DNA of 43,203 bases from Streptacidiphilus anmyonensis (GCF_000787855.1 NZ_BBPQ01000011.1:127171-170373), one strand, 5' to 3'. Shown: positions 20,816 to 35,384, numbered from the stretch's first letter. The notes: a model not told the origin generated them from the letters alone. Made by a program: numbers and translations.

Positions 20816-21187
20816 TTACTTCTCCTTCTTGGCGCCGTAGCGGCTGCGGGCCTGCTTGCGGTTCTTGACACCCTGGGTGTCCAGCGAGCCGCGGATGATC
20901 TTGTAACGCACACCCGGCAGGTCCTTCACACGACCGCCACGCACGAGCACGATGGAGTGCTCCTGCAGGTTGTGACCCTCACCCGGAATGTAAGCGGTGA
21001 CCTCGATCCCGCTGGTGAGGCGCACACGCGCGACCTTACGGAGAGCCGAGTTCGGCTTCTTCGGGGTGGTCGTGTACACACGCGTGCAGACGCCGCGGCG
21101 CTGGGGCGAACCCTTCAGTGCGGGCGTCTTGTTCTTCTCGACCTTGTCCTGCCGGCCCTTTCGGACCAGCTGCTGGATCGTAGGCAC
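20816..21187 (-). CDS. rpsL: 30S ribosomal protein S12
   Basis: S12 lies at the decoding centre and controls translational accuracy. The 123-residue product starts at GTG 21187 ([20 protein letters not shown]) with GGAG 5 nt upstream; the frame is open further upstream without a ribosome binding site. The streptomycin-determining positions are wild type: Lys43 and Lys44 in [11 protein letters not shown], Lys88 and Pro91 in [13 protein letters not shown], so a sensitive ribosome is expected. It is the first gene of the str operon, behind a good promoter and a leader of about 200 nt. Confidence 0.98.
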   Translation of the reverse strand: MPTIQQLVRKGRQDKVEKNKTPALKGSPQRRGVCTRVYTTTPKKPNSALRKVARVRLTSGIEVTAYIPGEGHNLQEHSIVLVRGGRVKDLPGVRYKIIRGSLDTQGVKNRKQARSRYGAKKEK

Positions 21188-21247
21188 CGTATCTCCGATT
21201 CTCTGTGCCAAGGCTGGTGAAACTAACCTGGTGCGTCTCACCGACTC

Positions 21248-21275
21248 CCGACCCACGCGGTCGGGTGTGTCGGAC
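21248..21275 (-). promoter_or_regulatory. Leader element shared by rpsL and rpsJ (copy 2)
   Basis: The minus strand reads GTCCGACACACCCGACC and then GCGTGGGTCGG, matching the rpsJ copy at 26 of 28 positions. The CCGACC/GGTCGG stem with GCGTG loop is kept and both differences fall outside the stem. It ends 60 nt before the rpsL GTG and lies about 110-140 nt downstream of the predicted transcription start, so it acts in RNA if the promoter call is right. Confidence 0.6.
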
Positions 21276-21394
21276 GCCCTGCACAGTCCCGGGCTGGCGA
21301 AGCTCGGATGTGTGGAAGCGCGGTATCCCATGGCGCGGCGGCCGATATGCACGCACGCGCGAGAGACCCGGGGACACCCCAGGCACAAGGTCAG

Positions 21395-21423
21395 AGCGTA
21401 CCTAGCGCAAGGGCCCCGGTCAA
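21395..21423 (-). promoter_or_regulatory. str operon promoter
   Basis: The minus strand has TTGACC (21418-21423), a 17-nt spacer and TACGCT (21395-21400), an excellent match to the vegetative actinobacterial pattern TTGAC/TANNNT. The start would be near 21388, giving a leader of about 200 nt before rpsL. A second -35-like TTGACA lies upstream at 21453-21458, overlapping an inverted repeat. Confidence 0.7.
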
Positions 21424-21449
21424 AACAAATGGATGTGGGCGCAATGTAC

Positions 21450-21468
21450 GGCTGTCAAGTCGACAGCC
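21450..21468. promoter_or_regulatory. Inverted repeat between the DUF1707 gene and the str promoter
   Basis: GGCTGTC-AAGTC-GACAGCC, a 7-bp perfect dyad, lies 15 nt after the DUF1707 gene stop and 27 nt before the str -35 box. It could end the DUF1707 transcript (no T-run follows) or be a protein site upstream of the str promoter. Confidence 0.35.
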
Positions 21469-21482
21469 GGTGGACAGGCAGC

Positions 21483-22046
21483 CTAGCCGTGCCGGATCGC
21501 GAGAAGGAAGAAGAACATCCACAGGACCGTGCCCAGGCTACCGAGGATGATGCCGGCCGTGGCCATCCCGTCGCCCTCCTCGTCCCGGGTGCGCAGCTGG
21601 TTCTTGGCGATGATGCCGCAGATCAGCGCGGGTAGGCCGGTCGCCCCGACGCTGACCAGCTGGGCCAGGCCGAGCAGCAGCGACGCCGTGGCGGCGCCGT
21701 TGGTACGCCGGCGGACGGGGGGCCAGTTCGGCGGGAGGTAGCCGTACGGCGGCACCGGCTGCGGCGGCATCGCCGCGAAGGCCGGCGGGGGCGACATCAT
21801 CGGCGTGGGCATCGGCCCGACCGGCAGGTCCTGCACCAGCAGGCCCAGCTGCCCGTATGTCTGCGCGTACTGCGCGCGCTCGGTGCGGTCGTGGTACTCG
21901 TCGGTGCTGAGACGGCCCTCCGCGAAGGCCGCCTTCAGCACGTCCACGGTCCGCTCGCGGTCCGCCTGGGACGCGCGCATCGCGGACTGCGGGACGACAG
22001 GGCGCTGCCACGGATTCCCCGGTGGCATCGGCTGCATCATCGACAC
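21483..22046 (-). CDS. DUF1707 and DUF4190-like membrane protein
   Basis: Function unknown. The 187-residue product starts at GTG 22046 with GGGGAGG 5 nt upstream. Residues about 23-75 form a DUF1707 domain (MRASQADRERTVDVLKAAFA, then EGRLSTDEYHDRTERA), a short actinobacterial module usually placed N-terminal to membrane segments. A Pro/Met-rich linker (PMPTPMMSPPPAFAAMPPQP) follows, then two hydrophobic helices (ATASLLLGLAQLVSVGATGL and GIILGSLGTVLWMFFFLLAI) with a polar loop, as in DUF4190 proteins. It lies between the str operon and the DUF2637 gene, on the same strand as both. Confidence 0.75.
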   Translation of the reverse strand: MSMMQPMPPGNPWQRPVVPQSAMRASQADRERTVDVLKAAFAEGRLSTDEYHDRTERAQYAQTYGQLGLLVQDLPVGPMPTPMMSPPPAFAAMPPQPVPPYGYLPPNWPPVRRRTNGAATASLLLGLAQLVSVGATGLPALICGIIAKNQLRTRDEEGDGMATAGIILGSLGTVLWMFFFLLAIRHG

Positions 22047-22054
22047 TGCGACCT

Positions 22055-22095
22055 CCCCGCTCGCCTGCTCTCCCCATATTGCAAGACGAGCGGGG
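22055..22095 (-). promoter_or_regulatory. Inverted repeat upstream of the DUF1707 gene
   Basis: CCCCGCTCG (22055-22063) and CGAGCGGGG (22087-22095) form a perfect 9-bp dyad with a 23-nt AT-richer centre that contains TATGGG on the minus strand. It lies just before the ribosome binding site, so it could be a leader hairpin or an operator around a promoter. Confidence 0.35.
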
Positions 22096-22128
22096 ATCCC
22101 GCATGGTGCCGCGCATCTCCGACCTGTG

Positions 22129-22148
22129 CTGTCACGAGCTTGTGACAG
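22129..22148. promoter_or_regulatory. Palindrome CTGTCAC-N6-GTGACAG
   Basis: A perfect 7-bp dyad with a 6-nt spacer sits 4 nt beyond the DUF2637 gene stop and 83 nt before the DUF1707 gene start. Size and spacing look like a dimeric transcription-factor site; it could also be a weak terminator, though no T-run follows. Confidence 0.4.
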
Positions 22149-22152
22149 AAGC

Positions 22153-23532
22153 TCAGGAGCTTGTCTCGACCCTCTCCGCGTACCGCTTGCCGAGCTCCGC
22201 CCAGTGACGGTCCAGCAGGGCGGGCGACACCTGGGTCCCGTACTCGGCGGCCAGGTACTCGCTCAGCTGCCGGGGGTCCGGCTCCTGGTTGTAGGTCTCC
22301 ATGAACGAGGTGAGCGCCTCGAAGTAGAGGTCGAGAGGCTCCTCCCCCTCGCGCTGCGGCGCGAACCACGCCTCCGGTCCCGGCGGCGGGTAGGGCGGCT
22401 GCTGGTTGGGCAGCCAGCCGATGCCGCGGGTCGAAGGGTCGGCCGCGGCGGCCTCCTGGTCCTCCCCGACGGCCTGCGCCGCCTGGTCGGGGACGTTCAG
22501 CAGGCGGCGGTGGCGGTTGCGCACCACGGTCTGGAGCGTGTTGACCACCAGCGGATCCACGGCAGGCTGCGGCTGCGCCTCAGGTTGGGGCTGGGGCTGC
22601 ACCGACGACTGGGGCTGCTGGGACTGCATCGACTGCTGGGGCTGCTGGGGCTGGGGTTGCTGAGACTGCGGCTGCGCGTACGGCCGAACGGGTGAGCCGA
22701 ACGCCTCCGACTGTTCCCCCGGCTGGGACTGCGGCTGGGACTGCGACTGCGACACAGGATGCGGCACGGGCTGGTCCTGCGGCTGCGGATGGGGCGCGGT
22801 GTGGGGCACCGGGGCCTCCAGCGCGGGGGCCACGATCGGGTCGACCTCCCGGAAGTCCTGGTGACCACGGACCACCTCGAGGTCGAGCGGGACGCCGTAA
22901 CGGGCCAGCTTGAGCGGCAGCAGCAGCTCCAGCGGAGCCCGGTAGCGCCAGCCGCGGCCGTACTGGGCGCGCAGGTGCGTGCGGTAGACGAGCCGGTTCT
23001 GCTCCAGGCGGATGACCTCGTCGTACGAGCGCAGCTCCCACAGCTTCATCCGCCGCCACAGGACGAAGGTCGGCAGCGGGGCGAGGATCCAGCGGAACAG
23101 CCGGACCGACTCCATGTAGCGGTCGGCGGTGATGTCGGCGATCCGCCCGACGGCGTGCCGCGCCGCCTCGACGACGACGATGAAGAGCAACGGGATGATC
23201 GCGTGCATCCCCATCGCGAGCGGGTCGCCGACAGAGGAGGCCGCGTTGAAGACGATGGTGCCGACGGTCAGTGTCCAGGCCGCCTGGCGCAGCAGCGGGA
23301 ACGGGATGCGCAGCCAGGTGAGCACCAGGTCGAGCGCCAGCAGTACGGCGATGCCGACGTCGACGCCGATCGGGAACACATAGGCGAAGAGTCCGAAGCC
23401 CTTCCGCGTGGCGAGCACGCGGACGGCGGAGTAGGAGCCTGCGAAACCGATGCCGGCGATGATGAACGCGCCGGCGGCCACCACACCGATGAGGGTGCGG
23501 TGGGTCTTGGTTATCACGGGGCGGTCGGCCAT
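22153..23532 (-). CDS. DUF2637 (SpdB-like) membrane protein with Gln/Pro-rich region
   Basis: Function not established. The 459-residue protein has four predicted membrane segments in its first 125 residues (about 13-35, 48-73, 82-101 and 107-123), matching the DUF2637 family, which includes plasmid transfer SpdB-like proteins as well as chromosomal actinobacterial proteins. A cytosolic part follows (RLFRWILAPLPTFVLWRRMK, then LWELRSYDEVIRLEQNRLVY), then a low-complexity Gln/Pro/Ser stretch around residues 245-325 and a C-terminal region ending WAELGKRYAERVETSS. No partner genes for conjugation are present, so a plasmid origin is not implied. The start ATG 23532 has no clear ribosome binding site. 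Confidence 0.75.
   Translation of the reverse strand: MADRPVITKTHRTLIGVVAAGAFIIAGIGFAGSYSAVRVLATRKGFGLFAYVFPIGVDVGIAVLLALDLVLTWLRIPFPLLRQAAWTLTVGTIVFNAASSVGDPLAMGMHAIIPLLFIVVVEAARHAVGRIADITADRYMESVRLFRWILAPLPTFVLWRRMKLWELRSYDEVIRLEQNRLVYRTHLRAQYGRGWRYRAPLELLLPLKLARYGVPLDLEVVRGHQDFREVDPIVAPALEAPVPHTAPHPQPQDQPVPHPVSQSQSQPQSQPGEQSEAFGSPVRPYAQPQSQQPQPQQPQQSMQSQQPQSSVQPQPQPEAQPQPAVDPLVVNTLQTVVRNRHRRLLNVPDQAAQAVGEDQEAAAADPSTRGIGWLPNQQPPYPPPGPEAWFAPQREGEEPLDLYFEALTSFMETYNQEPDPRQLSEYLAAEYGTQVSPALLDRHWAELGKRYAERVETSS
22560..22790 (-). repeat. Low-complexity Gln/Pro coding repeat
   Basis: The DNA repeats variants of CTGGGGCTG and CTGCGGCTG, coding for runs such as QPQSQQPQPQQPQQ on the minus strand inside the DUF2637 gene. 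It is a compositionally biased tract rather than an exact tandem array, and its length may vary between strains. Confidence 0.6.
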
Positions 23533-23664
23533 GGGGCGTGCTCGCTTCGTGGGGGTCGCTGGGGGCCTTTGAGGGGAGACAGCTTGCCATACCGGTGTGC
23601 CGGGCTGGTGATCGCCCGGGGTCCGATCTTCGAGCAGCGCCTTCCGACTTGAGACACTGGGTCC

Positions 23665-24888
23665 ATGAGCAGGAATTCAGGGACGCGCGGGCTGGTCGCG
23701 CAGGCGCTGCAGGACACCCGGTACGCGCCGCCGCGGCAGGCCGAGCGCACGGTCGAGGACTGGGCCTCGCGGCTGTCCGCGCAAGGACGGGAGCGGGCTG
23801 AGGTCGACCGTGAACTCCTGTGCCAGGCCGAGGAGTTGCTCGGCGCACTGTGGTCGCGCGGCTTCTGGCGTCCGGCTGACGTGGTGCGGCTCACCCGCCG
23901 GCAGCTGAAGCCGGCCCATGTCTCGCTGGCCGTCGGTCTGATCGCGGCCGAGGCCCGCCGCTACTCCCCCGCGGCCTTCGACCGCCGATGGACGGAGCAG
24001 TTGCGCGAGCTCGACGCGGAGCGACCGAGCTGGGCGGAGGACTCCGACTGGCTCGGCGAGACGTCCGTGCGGCTGCGGCTGGACCGCTTCTCCGCGCTGA
24101 TCCACCTGCTGGAGCTGCTGCGGCTGTGGGGCACCGCCCCCGCGCTCACCCAGGTCGGCCCGGTCCCCGGCTCCGGAGCCGTGCTCACCGCCCCGGTGCC
24201 CGGCGAGCCGAAGCAGCTCGCCCGCATCCGCGCGTTGCTGGCCAAGGCCGAGGCCACGACCTACGCCGAGGAGGCGGAGGCGTTCACCGCCAAGGCGCAG
24301 GAGCTCATGGCCCGCCACAGCATCGACGAGGCGCTGCTCGCGGCTCGCGGCGGGGACCGCACCCTGCCGGGGGCCGTGCGCGTGGGCATCGACAACCCCT
24401 ACGAGTCGGCGAAGGCACTGCTGCTGGACGCGGTCGCCTCGGCGAACCGGGCCCAGTCGGTCTGGGACAAGCAGAACGGCTTCTGCACCGTCGTCGGCTT
24501 CGAGGGGGACCTGGACGCGGTGGAGCTGCTGTTCACCTCGCTCCTGCTGCAGGGCGTCACCGCGATGAACAGCGGCAGGGTCCAGCAGGGCGGACGTAGC
24601 AAGGCCTTCCGGCAGTCCTTCCTGGTCGCCTACGCCAGCCGGATCCGCGAGCGGCTCACCGCGGCCACGGCCCAGGCCGAGGCGGAGACCACGGCCGGAG
24701 ACCTGCTGCCGGTCCTGGCGGCCCGTCAGGAGGCGGTGGCGGAACGCACCACGACGCTCTTTCCCAGCCTCAAGAAGGGCCGGGCCATCCGCGTCTCGGA
24801 CCTCGACGGCTGGACGCAGGGACGCGAGGCTGCCGACAAGGCTCAGTTGCACTCTGCTCAGGGGCGCGACAAGCCACTGACGAGGTGA
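23665..24888 (+). CDS. DUF2786 domain protein
   Basis: Function unknown. The 407-residue product from ATG 23665 has a recognisable DUF2786 segment near residues 185-225, LARIRALLAKAEATTYAEEA and then EAFTAKAQELMARHSIDEAL. The remainder is mostly helical and soluble, with no signal peptide or membrane segment. The N-terminal 170 residues are Arg-rich (ERTVEDWASRLSAQGRERAE). It is divergent from the DUF2637 gene across 132 bp and convergent with rpoC, with which it shares a 19-bp bidirectional terminator. No clear promoter or ribosome binding site was seen. Confidence 0.75.
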   Translation: MSRNSGTRGLVAQALQDTRYAPPRQAERTVEDWASRLSAQGRERAEVDRELLCQAEELLGALWSRGFWRPADVVRLTRRQLKPAHVSLAVGLIAAEARRYSPAAFDRRWTEQLRELDAERPSWAEDSDWLGETSVRLRLDRFSALIHLLELLRLWGTAPALTQVGPVPGSGAVLTAPVPGEPKQLARIRALLAKAEATTYAEEAEAFTAKAQELMARHSIDEALLAARGGDRTLPGAVRVGIDNPYESAKALLLDAVASANRAQSVWDKQNGFCTVVGFEGDLDAVELLFTSLLLQGVTAMNSGRVQQGGRSKAFRQSFLVAYASRIRERLTAATAQAEAETTAGDLLPVLAARQEAVAERTTTLFPSLKKGRAIRVSDLDGWTQGREAADKAQLHSAQGRDKPLTR

Positions 24889-24914
24889 GTCCCGAAACGC
24901 GCAGTGCAGCGAAC

Positions 24915-24956
24915 GACGAAGGCCCGGCCCCCCGCAAGGGGGGCCGGGCCTTCGTC
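24915..24956. terminator. Bidirectional terminator between DUF2786 gene and rpoC
   Basis: A perfect 19-bp stem (24915-24933 with 24938-24956) with a GCAA tetraloop separates two convergent genes. It is very GC-rich with AAGG/CCTT at the base and short T-poor flanks. It is the longest perfect hairpin in the window. Confidence 0.85.
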
Positions 24957-24964
24957 ACTGGCTA

Positions 24965-28864
<3,900 letters not shown>

Positions 28865-28947
28865 TCTCGTCAATCCCTTTCGTCACCCCAGAAACGCGGG
28901 GTGGGGGTCGAAATTACGTCTGGTCTGAAAGGGGGCCTGGGGGTCGA

Positions 28948-28981
28948 AGGGCCGGCCTTGCTTGGAATGGAGGCCGGCCCT
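28948..28981 (-). promoter_or_regulatory. Hairpin between rpoB and rpoC
   Basis: A perfect 10-bp stem (AGGGCCGGCC at 28948-28957 with 28972-28981) and a 14-nt loop lie 8 nt after the rpoB stop, in a 124-nt gap before rpoC. There is no T-run. As the beta and beta' subunits are needed in equal amounts, it is more likely a processing or stability element than a full terminator. Confidence 0.45.
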
Positions 28982-28988
28982 ACCCCTG

Positions 28989-32462
<3,474 letters not shown>

Positions 32463-32670
32463 GAGGGGGTCCTTCCGAGGGCTCGGACTCACTACGCGCG
32501 TACCGGGCCCGCCCGTCTCACGGGTAGCATCCGCGCTCCCGCACCGGACCCTCAGACAGGGGATCTTCCCTGGTCAGAGGCGGTGCGCGGGCGGGGTGCC
32601 ACCCCTGGTCGGGGCAGCGCAGACTCCGGGCGACGAGTCACGGAGCAGCTAAAAGGCAGCGCAAAGGGAC
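32463..32670 (-). promoter_or_regulatory. rpoB leader RNA region
   Basis: About 200 nt separate the predicted rpoB transcription start from the TTG start codon. It is GC-rich with no coding region that I can support and no recognised leader family. Confidence 0.4.
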
Positions 32671-32699
32671 AGTGTAGCCATAGGCTGCACTGCTGTCCA
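32671..32699 (-). promoter_or_regulatory. rpoB promoter
   Basis: The minus strand has TGGACA (32694-32699), a 17-nt spacer and TACACT (32671-32676), a strong vegetative-type match. It lies about 330 nt beyond the rplL terminator, so rpoBC can be transcribed apart from rplJL. A small dyad GATTCGG-AGA-CCGAATC (32705-32721) sits directly upstream of the -35 box. Confidence 0.7.
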
Positions 32700-32779
32700 G
32701 TCCGGATTCGGAGACCGAATCTCAGAACTCCCTACCTCGCGGGACGCCCCCTCCCGGGGACGCCCTCAGGCGGTCACTT

Positions 32780-32812
32780 CGTCGCCGGGGGAATGCTTCC
32801 CACCGGGCGACG
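32780..32812 (-). promoter_or_regulatory. Long hairpin in the rplL-rpoB gap
   Basis: CGTCGCC/GGCGACG (32780-32786 with 32806-32812) encloses GGGAA/TTCCC around a TGC loop, with a small internal loop. In E. coli the same gap holds an RNase III processing site; this structure is a candidate for a similar role on read-through transcripts. The rest of 32813-33030 shows nothing I can support. Confidence 0.4.
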
Positions 32813-33030
32813 ATTCCATGCCTTCGCTCGTGCCTCAGCTCAAGACCTCGCGTCCTGAGAATTGCGCGCTGCTGGCCGTTCGTCAAGGGCACCGGGGCTC
32901 TCACCTCGGTTACGGACCGACATCACCCCTGCTGAGCGACGACGACGATCACCATACTCCCGCCCACTGACAGCGGAGCACCCACGCTAGACCAGATGGC
33001 CTGAAACGAACCGTTCCGGACATAAACAAA

Positions 33031-33064
33031 CCGGGGCGATCACTCCAAAGAGTGATCGCCCCGG
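33031..33064 (-). terminator. rplJL terminator/attenuator
   Basis: A perfect 15-bp stem (33031-33045 with 33050-33064) with a CAAA loop lies 50 nt after the rplL stop, followed on the minus strand by TTTGTTTATG. It fits the known scheme in which a partial terminator reduces polymerase subunit synthesis relative to L10 and L7/L12. Confidence 0.85.
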
Positions 33065-33113
33065 CTAGGAGAGCGCTCGGGCTACGGTCGTGAGACCAAA
33101 TGCCCGAAAGGTC

Positions 33114-33497
33114 TTACTTGACCTCGACCGACGCGCCGGCGGCCTTGAGGGCCTCGGCAGCCTTGTCAGCGGCCTCCTTGTTGACCTTCTCGAGCAGCGG
33201 CTTCGGCGCACCGTCGACCAGGTCCTTGGCCTCCTTGAGGCCCAGGGAGGTGAGCTCGCGCACGACCTTGATGACCTGGATCTTCTTGTCGCCGGCACCC
33301 GTGAGGATGACGTCGAACTCGTCCTTCTCCTCAACGGCCTCAACGGCGGCGGCAGCGCCACCGGCGGCGGCAACCGCGACCGGGGCGGCGGCGGTGACGT
33401 CGAACTTGTCCTCGAACGCCTTCACGAACTCGGAGAGCTCGATGAGGGTCATCTCCTCGAACTGCGCGAGCAGCTCGTCCTGGGTCAGCTTCGCCAT
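33114..33497 (-). CDS. rplL: 50S ribosomal protein L7/L12
   Basis: L7/L12 forms the mobile stalk that recruits translational GTPases. The 127-residue protein has the N-terminal dimerisation part ([20 protein letters not shown]), an Ala/Gly-rich hinge ([16 protein letters not shown]) and the C-terminal factor-binding domain with [20 protein letters not shown] and LVDGAPKPL. It lies 78 bp after rplJ. Confidence 0.98.
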   Translation of the reverse strand: MAKLTQDELLAQFEEMTLIELSEFVKAFEDKFDVTAAAPVAVAAAGGAAAAVEAVEEKDEFDVILTGAGDKKIQVIKVVRELTSLGLKEAKDLVDGAPKPLLEKVNKEAADKAAEALKAAGASVEVK

Positions 33498-33575
33498 GAT
33501 TGGCGTCCTTCCACTAAGTCGGCAGGTGCCGGATGTACATAACGGCGGGCGTACACGGCCCGCTGCGAGGACGGA

Positions 33576-34148
33576 TTACTCCGCGGCGGGAGCCTCGTCC
33601 TCGACGGCGGGAGCCGGCGTACCGGCACCGCCCTGCTCCTCGACCTTGGCGCGCAGCGCCTCGACCGTGCGAACAAGCTTCGACGGCAGAGCCTGGAAGA
33701 GCGCGGCAGCCTGGGACTGCTTGGCCTTCATGGCACCGGCGAGCTTGGAGAGCAGCACCTCGCGGGACTCGAGGTCCGCGAGCTTCTTGATGTCGTCACC
33801 GGTCAGCGGCTTGCCGTCAAGCACACCGCCCTTGATGACGAGCGCCGGGTTCTCCTTGGCGAAGTCACGCAGAGCCTTGGCCGACTCCACCGGGTCACCG
33901 GTGACGAAGGCGACAGCCGTCGGACCAGTGAACAGGTCGTCGAGCTGGGTGATCCCGACCTCGTTGGCCGCGATCTTGGTCAGCGTGTTCTTCACCACGG
34001 CGTACTGGGCGTTGTCGCCGAGCGAGCGGCGCAGCGTCTTCAGCTGCGCCACGGTCAGACCGCGGTACTCGGTCAGCACGGCCGCGTTCGAGCCGCGGAA
34101 CTTGTCCGTGATCTCGGCGACGGCGGCAGCCTTGTCGGGCCTTGCCAT
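33576..34148 (-). CDS. rplJ: 50S ribosomal protein L10
   Basis: L10 anchors L7/L12 dimers to the stalk base and binds its own leader to control rplJL. The 190-residue product starts at ATG 34148 ([20 protein letters not shown]) with GGAAGGAGG 9 nt upstream. Signatures are [20 protein letters not shown] and [15 protein letters not shown]; the C-terminal Ala/Pro/Glu tail binds L7/L12 through a helix before it. The frame stays open upstream into the leader but without family similarity. Confidence 0.97.
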   Translation of the reverse strand: MARPDKAAAVAEITDKFRGSNAAVLTEYRGLTVAQLKTLRRSLGDNAQYAVVKNTLTKIAANEVGITQLDDLFTGPTAVAFVTGDPVESAKALRDFAKENPALVIKGGVLDGKPLTGDDIKKLADLESREVLLSKLAGAMKAKQSQAAALFQALPSKLVRTVEALRAKVEEQGGAGTPAPAVEDEAPAAE

Positions 34149-34440
34149 AGGCTTACGCCTCCTTCCGTGATGTCGATGCGGGGCCGACCAATGAGTCGAC
34201 CTGCTGGGCCTGACTGCCGGAAGGAAAGCTTCGGTAGAACTACGAAGAGCCCCGGCGCAGGCGCACGGGGCTCTCAACCTCCGCTCGACGCGGTGCGCGG
34301 ACGCACAGCGGAGCGGTGGGACAGAAGTCCTCGAATCAACCTGCGCGGGTCGCCCGCAGCTTTCGCTGTGCGGATCCTTCGGCTCTCGCCTGCCCCTAGG
34401 GGCACGCGGGAACAACCAGCGGTCAGTGGCTTGATGTCGA
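34149..34440 (-). ncRNA. Probable L10 (rplJ) leader
   Basis: The roughly 300 nt before rplJ hold no gene but several dyads: TGCCCCTAGGGGCA (34391-34404) next to AGGCGAGAGCC, reminiscent of the kink-turn part of the L10 leader family, and a strong hairpin nearer the gene (34246-34274). An L10-binding autoregulatory leader is well known in this position across bacteria; I infer it here from place and structure rather than from an alignment. Confidence 0.55.
34246..34274 (-). terminator. Hairpin in the L10 leader (possible attenuator)
   Basis: AGAGCCCCG (34246-34254) pairs perfectly with CGGGGCTCT (34266-34274) around an 11-nt loop. On the minus strand it is followed by TCGTAGTTCT. It may be the attenuating or processed stem of the rplJ leader, about 100 nt before the start codon. 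Confidence 0.5.
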
Positions 34441-34452
34441 GAGTACGTGACC

Positions 34453-34487
34453 GGCCGCCTCGGGGGCAAATCGCCCCCGAGGCGGCC
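34453..34487 (-). terminator. Terminator of the lipoprotein gene
   Basis: A perfect 15-bp stem (34453-34467 with 34473-34487) with a 5-nt loop begins 6 nt after the lipoprotein gene stop. The tail is not T-rich, which is common in high-GC actinobacteria. Confidence 0.75.
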
Positions 34488-34493
34488 CGGCCG

Positions 34494-35324
34494 TCAGCTC
34501 GACGGGACCAGCGAGGACATGTCCAGGGTGTCGCCCGCCGGCGGCGGGGTGACCGTGACCGGCGTGGTGCCGTAGTCCGTGTAGTCGATCGTCGCGTTCA
34601 GCGACATGGTCGAGGACGCCGGGGTGGCCTCCACCATGCGGACCGGGAGGTTCTGGCCGTTGACCCACAGGTCCACCTTCATGCTGCTGACGCCCAGCTT
34701 GCTGTCCTGCTGGACCAGCGACTTGAGCGACGGGTCCTGCTCGGTCGCGAGCTTGGCGAAGTCCACCGTGCCCGAGTAGTGGGTGGTGGAGACGCCGTCG
34801 ACGGTCTCGGTGCCGACGCGCTTGATGTCGCCGGACGAGGTGAACAGCTTGAGCTGGGTCGCCGGGTCCTGGCCGCTGCTCTTGTTCAGCGAGTCGGCGA
34901 TGGCCGCGTCCTTGGACAGGTCCATCTTCATCCAGTGCTTGCCCTGGAAGGCCGCCTTGCCGCTCATGCCCATGTACATGGTGGTGCCGGACATCATCAT
35001 GTGCATCGTGCCGCCGGCCACGCCGCCGGTGGCGGGCATGGTCATCGTCATGTCCAGGCCCACGGGCTTCCAGGAGATGTGGCCGTTGCCCGTGACGTCG
35101 GCCGTCTTGCCGTCCGCGGTGATGTGCTCGTCCATCTTCATGGAGACCGACGTGTACTTCTGCGTGGCCTGGTTCGTGGCGGACATCGCGTCGGCCACGC
35201 TCACCATCGGCACGGAGGCTGCCTGGCCGGACGCGGAGGCCGTCTTGCCGCCGCCGCAGGCGGCCAGACCGGTGACGGCGAGGGCCGCGGTGGCGGCGAC
35301 GACGAGAGCGCGGGTGTAGCGCAT
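34494..35324 (-). CDS. LppX/LprG-like lipoprotein
   Basis: The 276-residue product begins with a lipoprotein signal peptide (MRYTRALVVAATAALAVTGL) and the lipobox LAAC with Cys23 as the lipid-modified residue, so it should be anchored on the outer face of the membrane. The mature part is rich in beta strands and Met/Thr (MTMTMPATGG, MHMMMSGTTMYMGMSGKAAF), with VSSMKVDLWVNGQNLPVRMV, the pattern of the LppX/LprAFG family of half-barrel lipid carriers and related LolA-like folds. The cargo is unknown. It starts at ATG 35324 behind AGGGGGG and has its own promoter, candidate operator and terminator within the rplA-rplJ gap. Confidence 0.8.
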   Translation of the reverse strand: MRYTRALVVAATAALAVTGLAACGGGKTASASGQAASVPMVSVADAMSATNQATQKYTSVSMKMDEHITADGKTADVTGNGHISWKPVGLDMTMTMPATGGVAGGTMHMMMSGTTMYMGMSGKAAFQGKHWMKMDLSKDAAIADSLNKSSGQDPATQLKLFTSSGDIKRVGTETVDGVSTTHYSGTVDFAKLATEQDPSLKSLVQQDSKLGVSSMKVDLWVNGQNLPVRMVEATPASSTMSLNATIDYTDYGTTPVTVTPPPAGDTLDMSSLVPSS

Positions 35325-35359
35325 GGGAACCCCCCTGTTAGCGAGCTGTGCGACAACTG

Positions 35360-35382
35360 ACGCTACACCTGTCGTACGACAG
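35360..35382 (-). promoter_or_regulatory. Candidate promoter and operator of the lipoprotein gene
   Basis: The minus strand has TAGCGT (35360-35365) as a -10 box, and the 17 bases upstream contain the perfect 14-nt palindrome CTGTCGTACGACAG (35369-35382). The matching -35 hexamer (CGTTCG) is poor. A palindrome filling the -35/-10 spacer is the typical place for a TetR-type repressor, but no regulator gene lies nearby. Confidence 0.45.
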
Positions 35383-35384
35383 CG

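Noticed and set aside
22560-22790. CRISPR-like or tandem repeat array
   Set aside because: The repetition is an irregular Gln/Pro coding tract without constant repeats or spacers.
22153-23532. SpdB-like gene as evidence of an integrated plasmid
   Set aside because: DUF2637 proteins are also common chromosomal genes; no replication, transfer or integrase gene and no attachment site lies nearby, and a similar set occurs at this place in Streptomyces as far as I recall.
34149-34469. Upstream extension of rplJ
   Set aside because: The frame is open into the leader, but the added residues lack family similarity and ATG 34148 has a near-perfect ribosome binding site.
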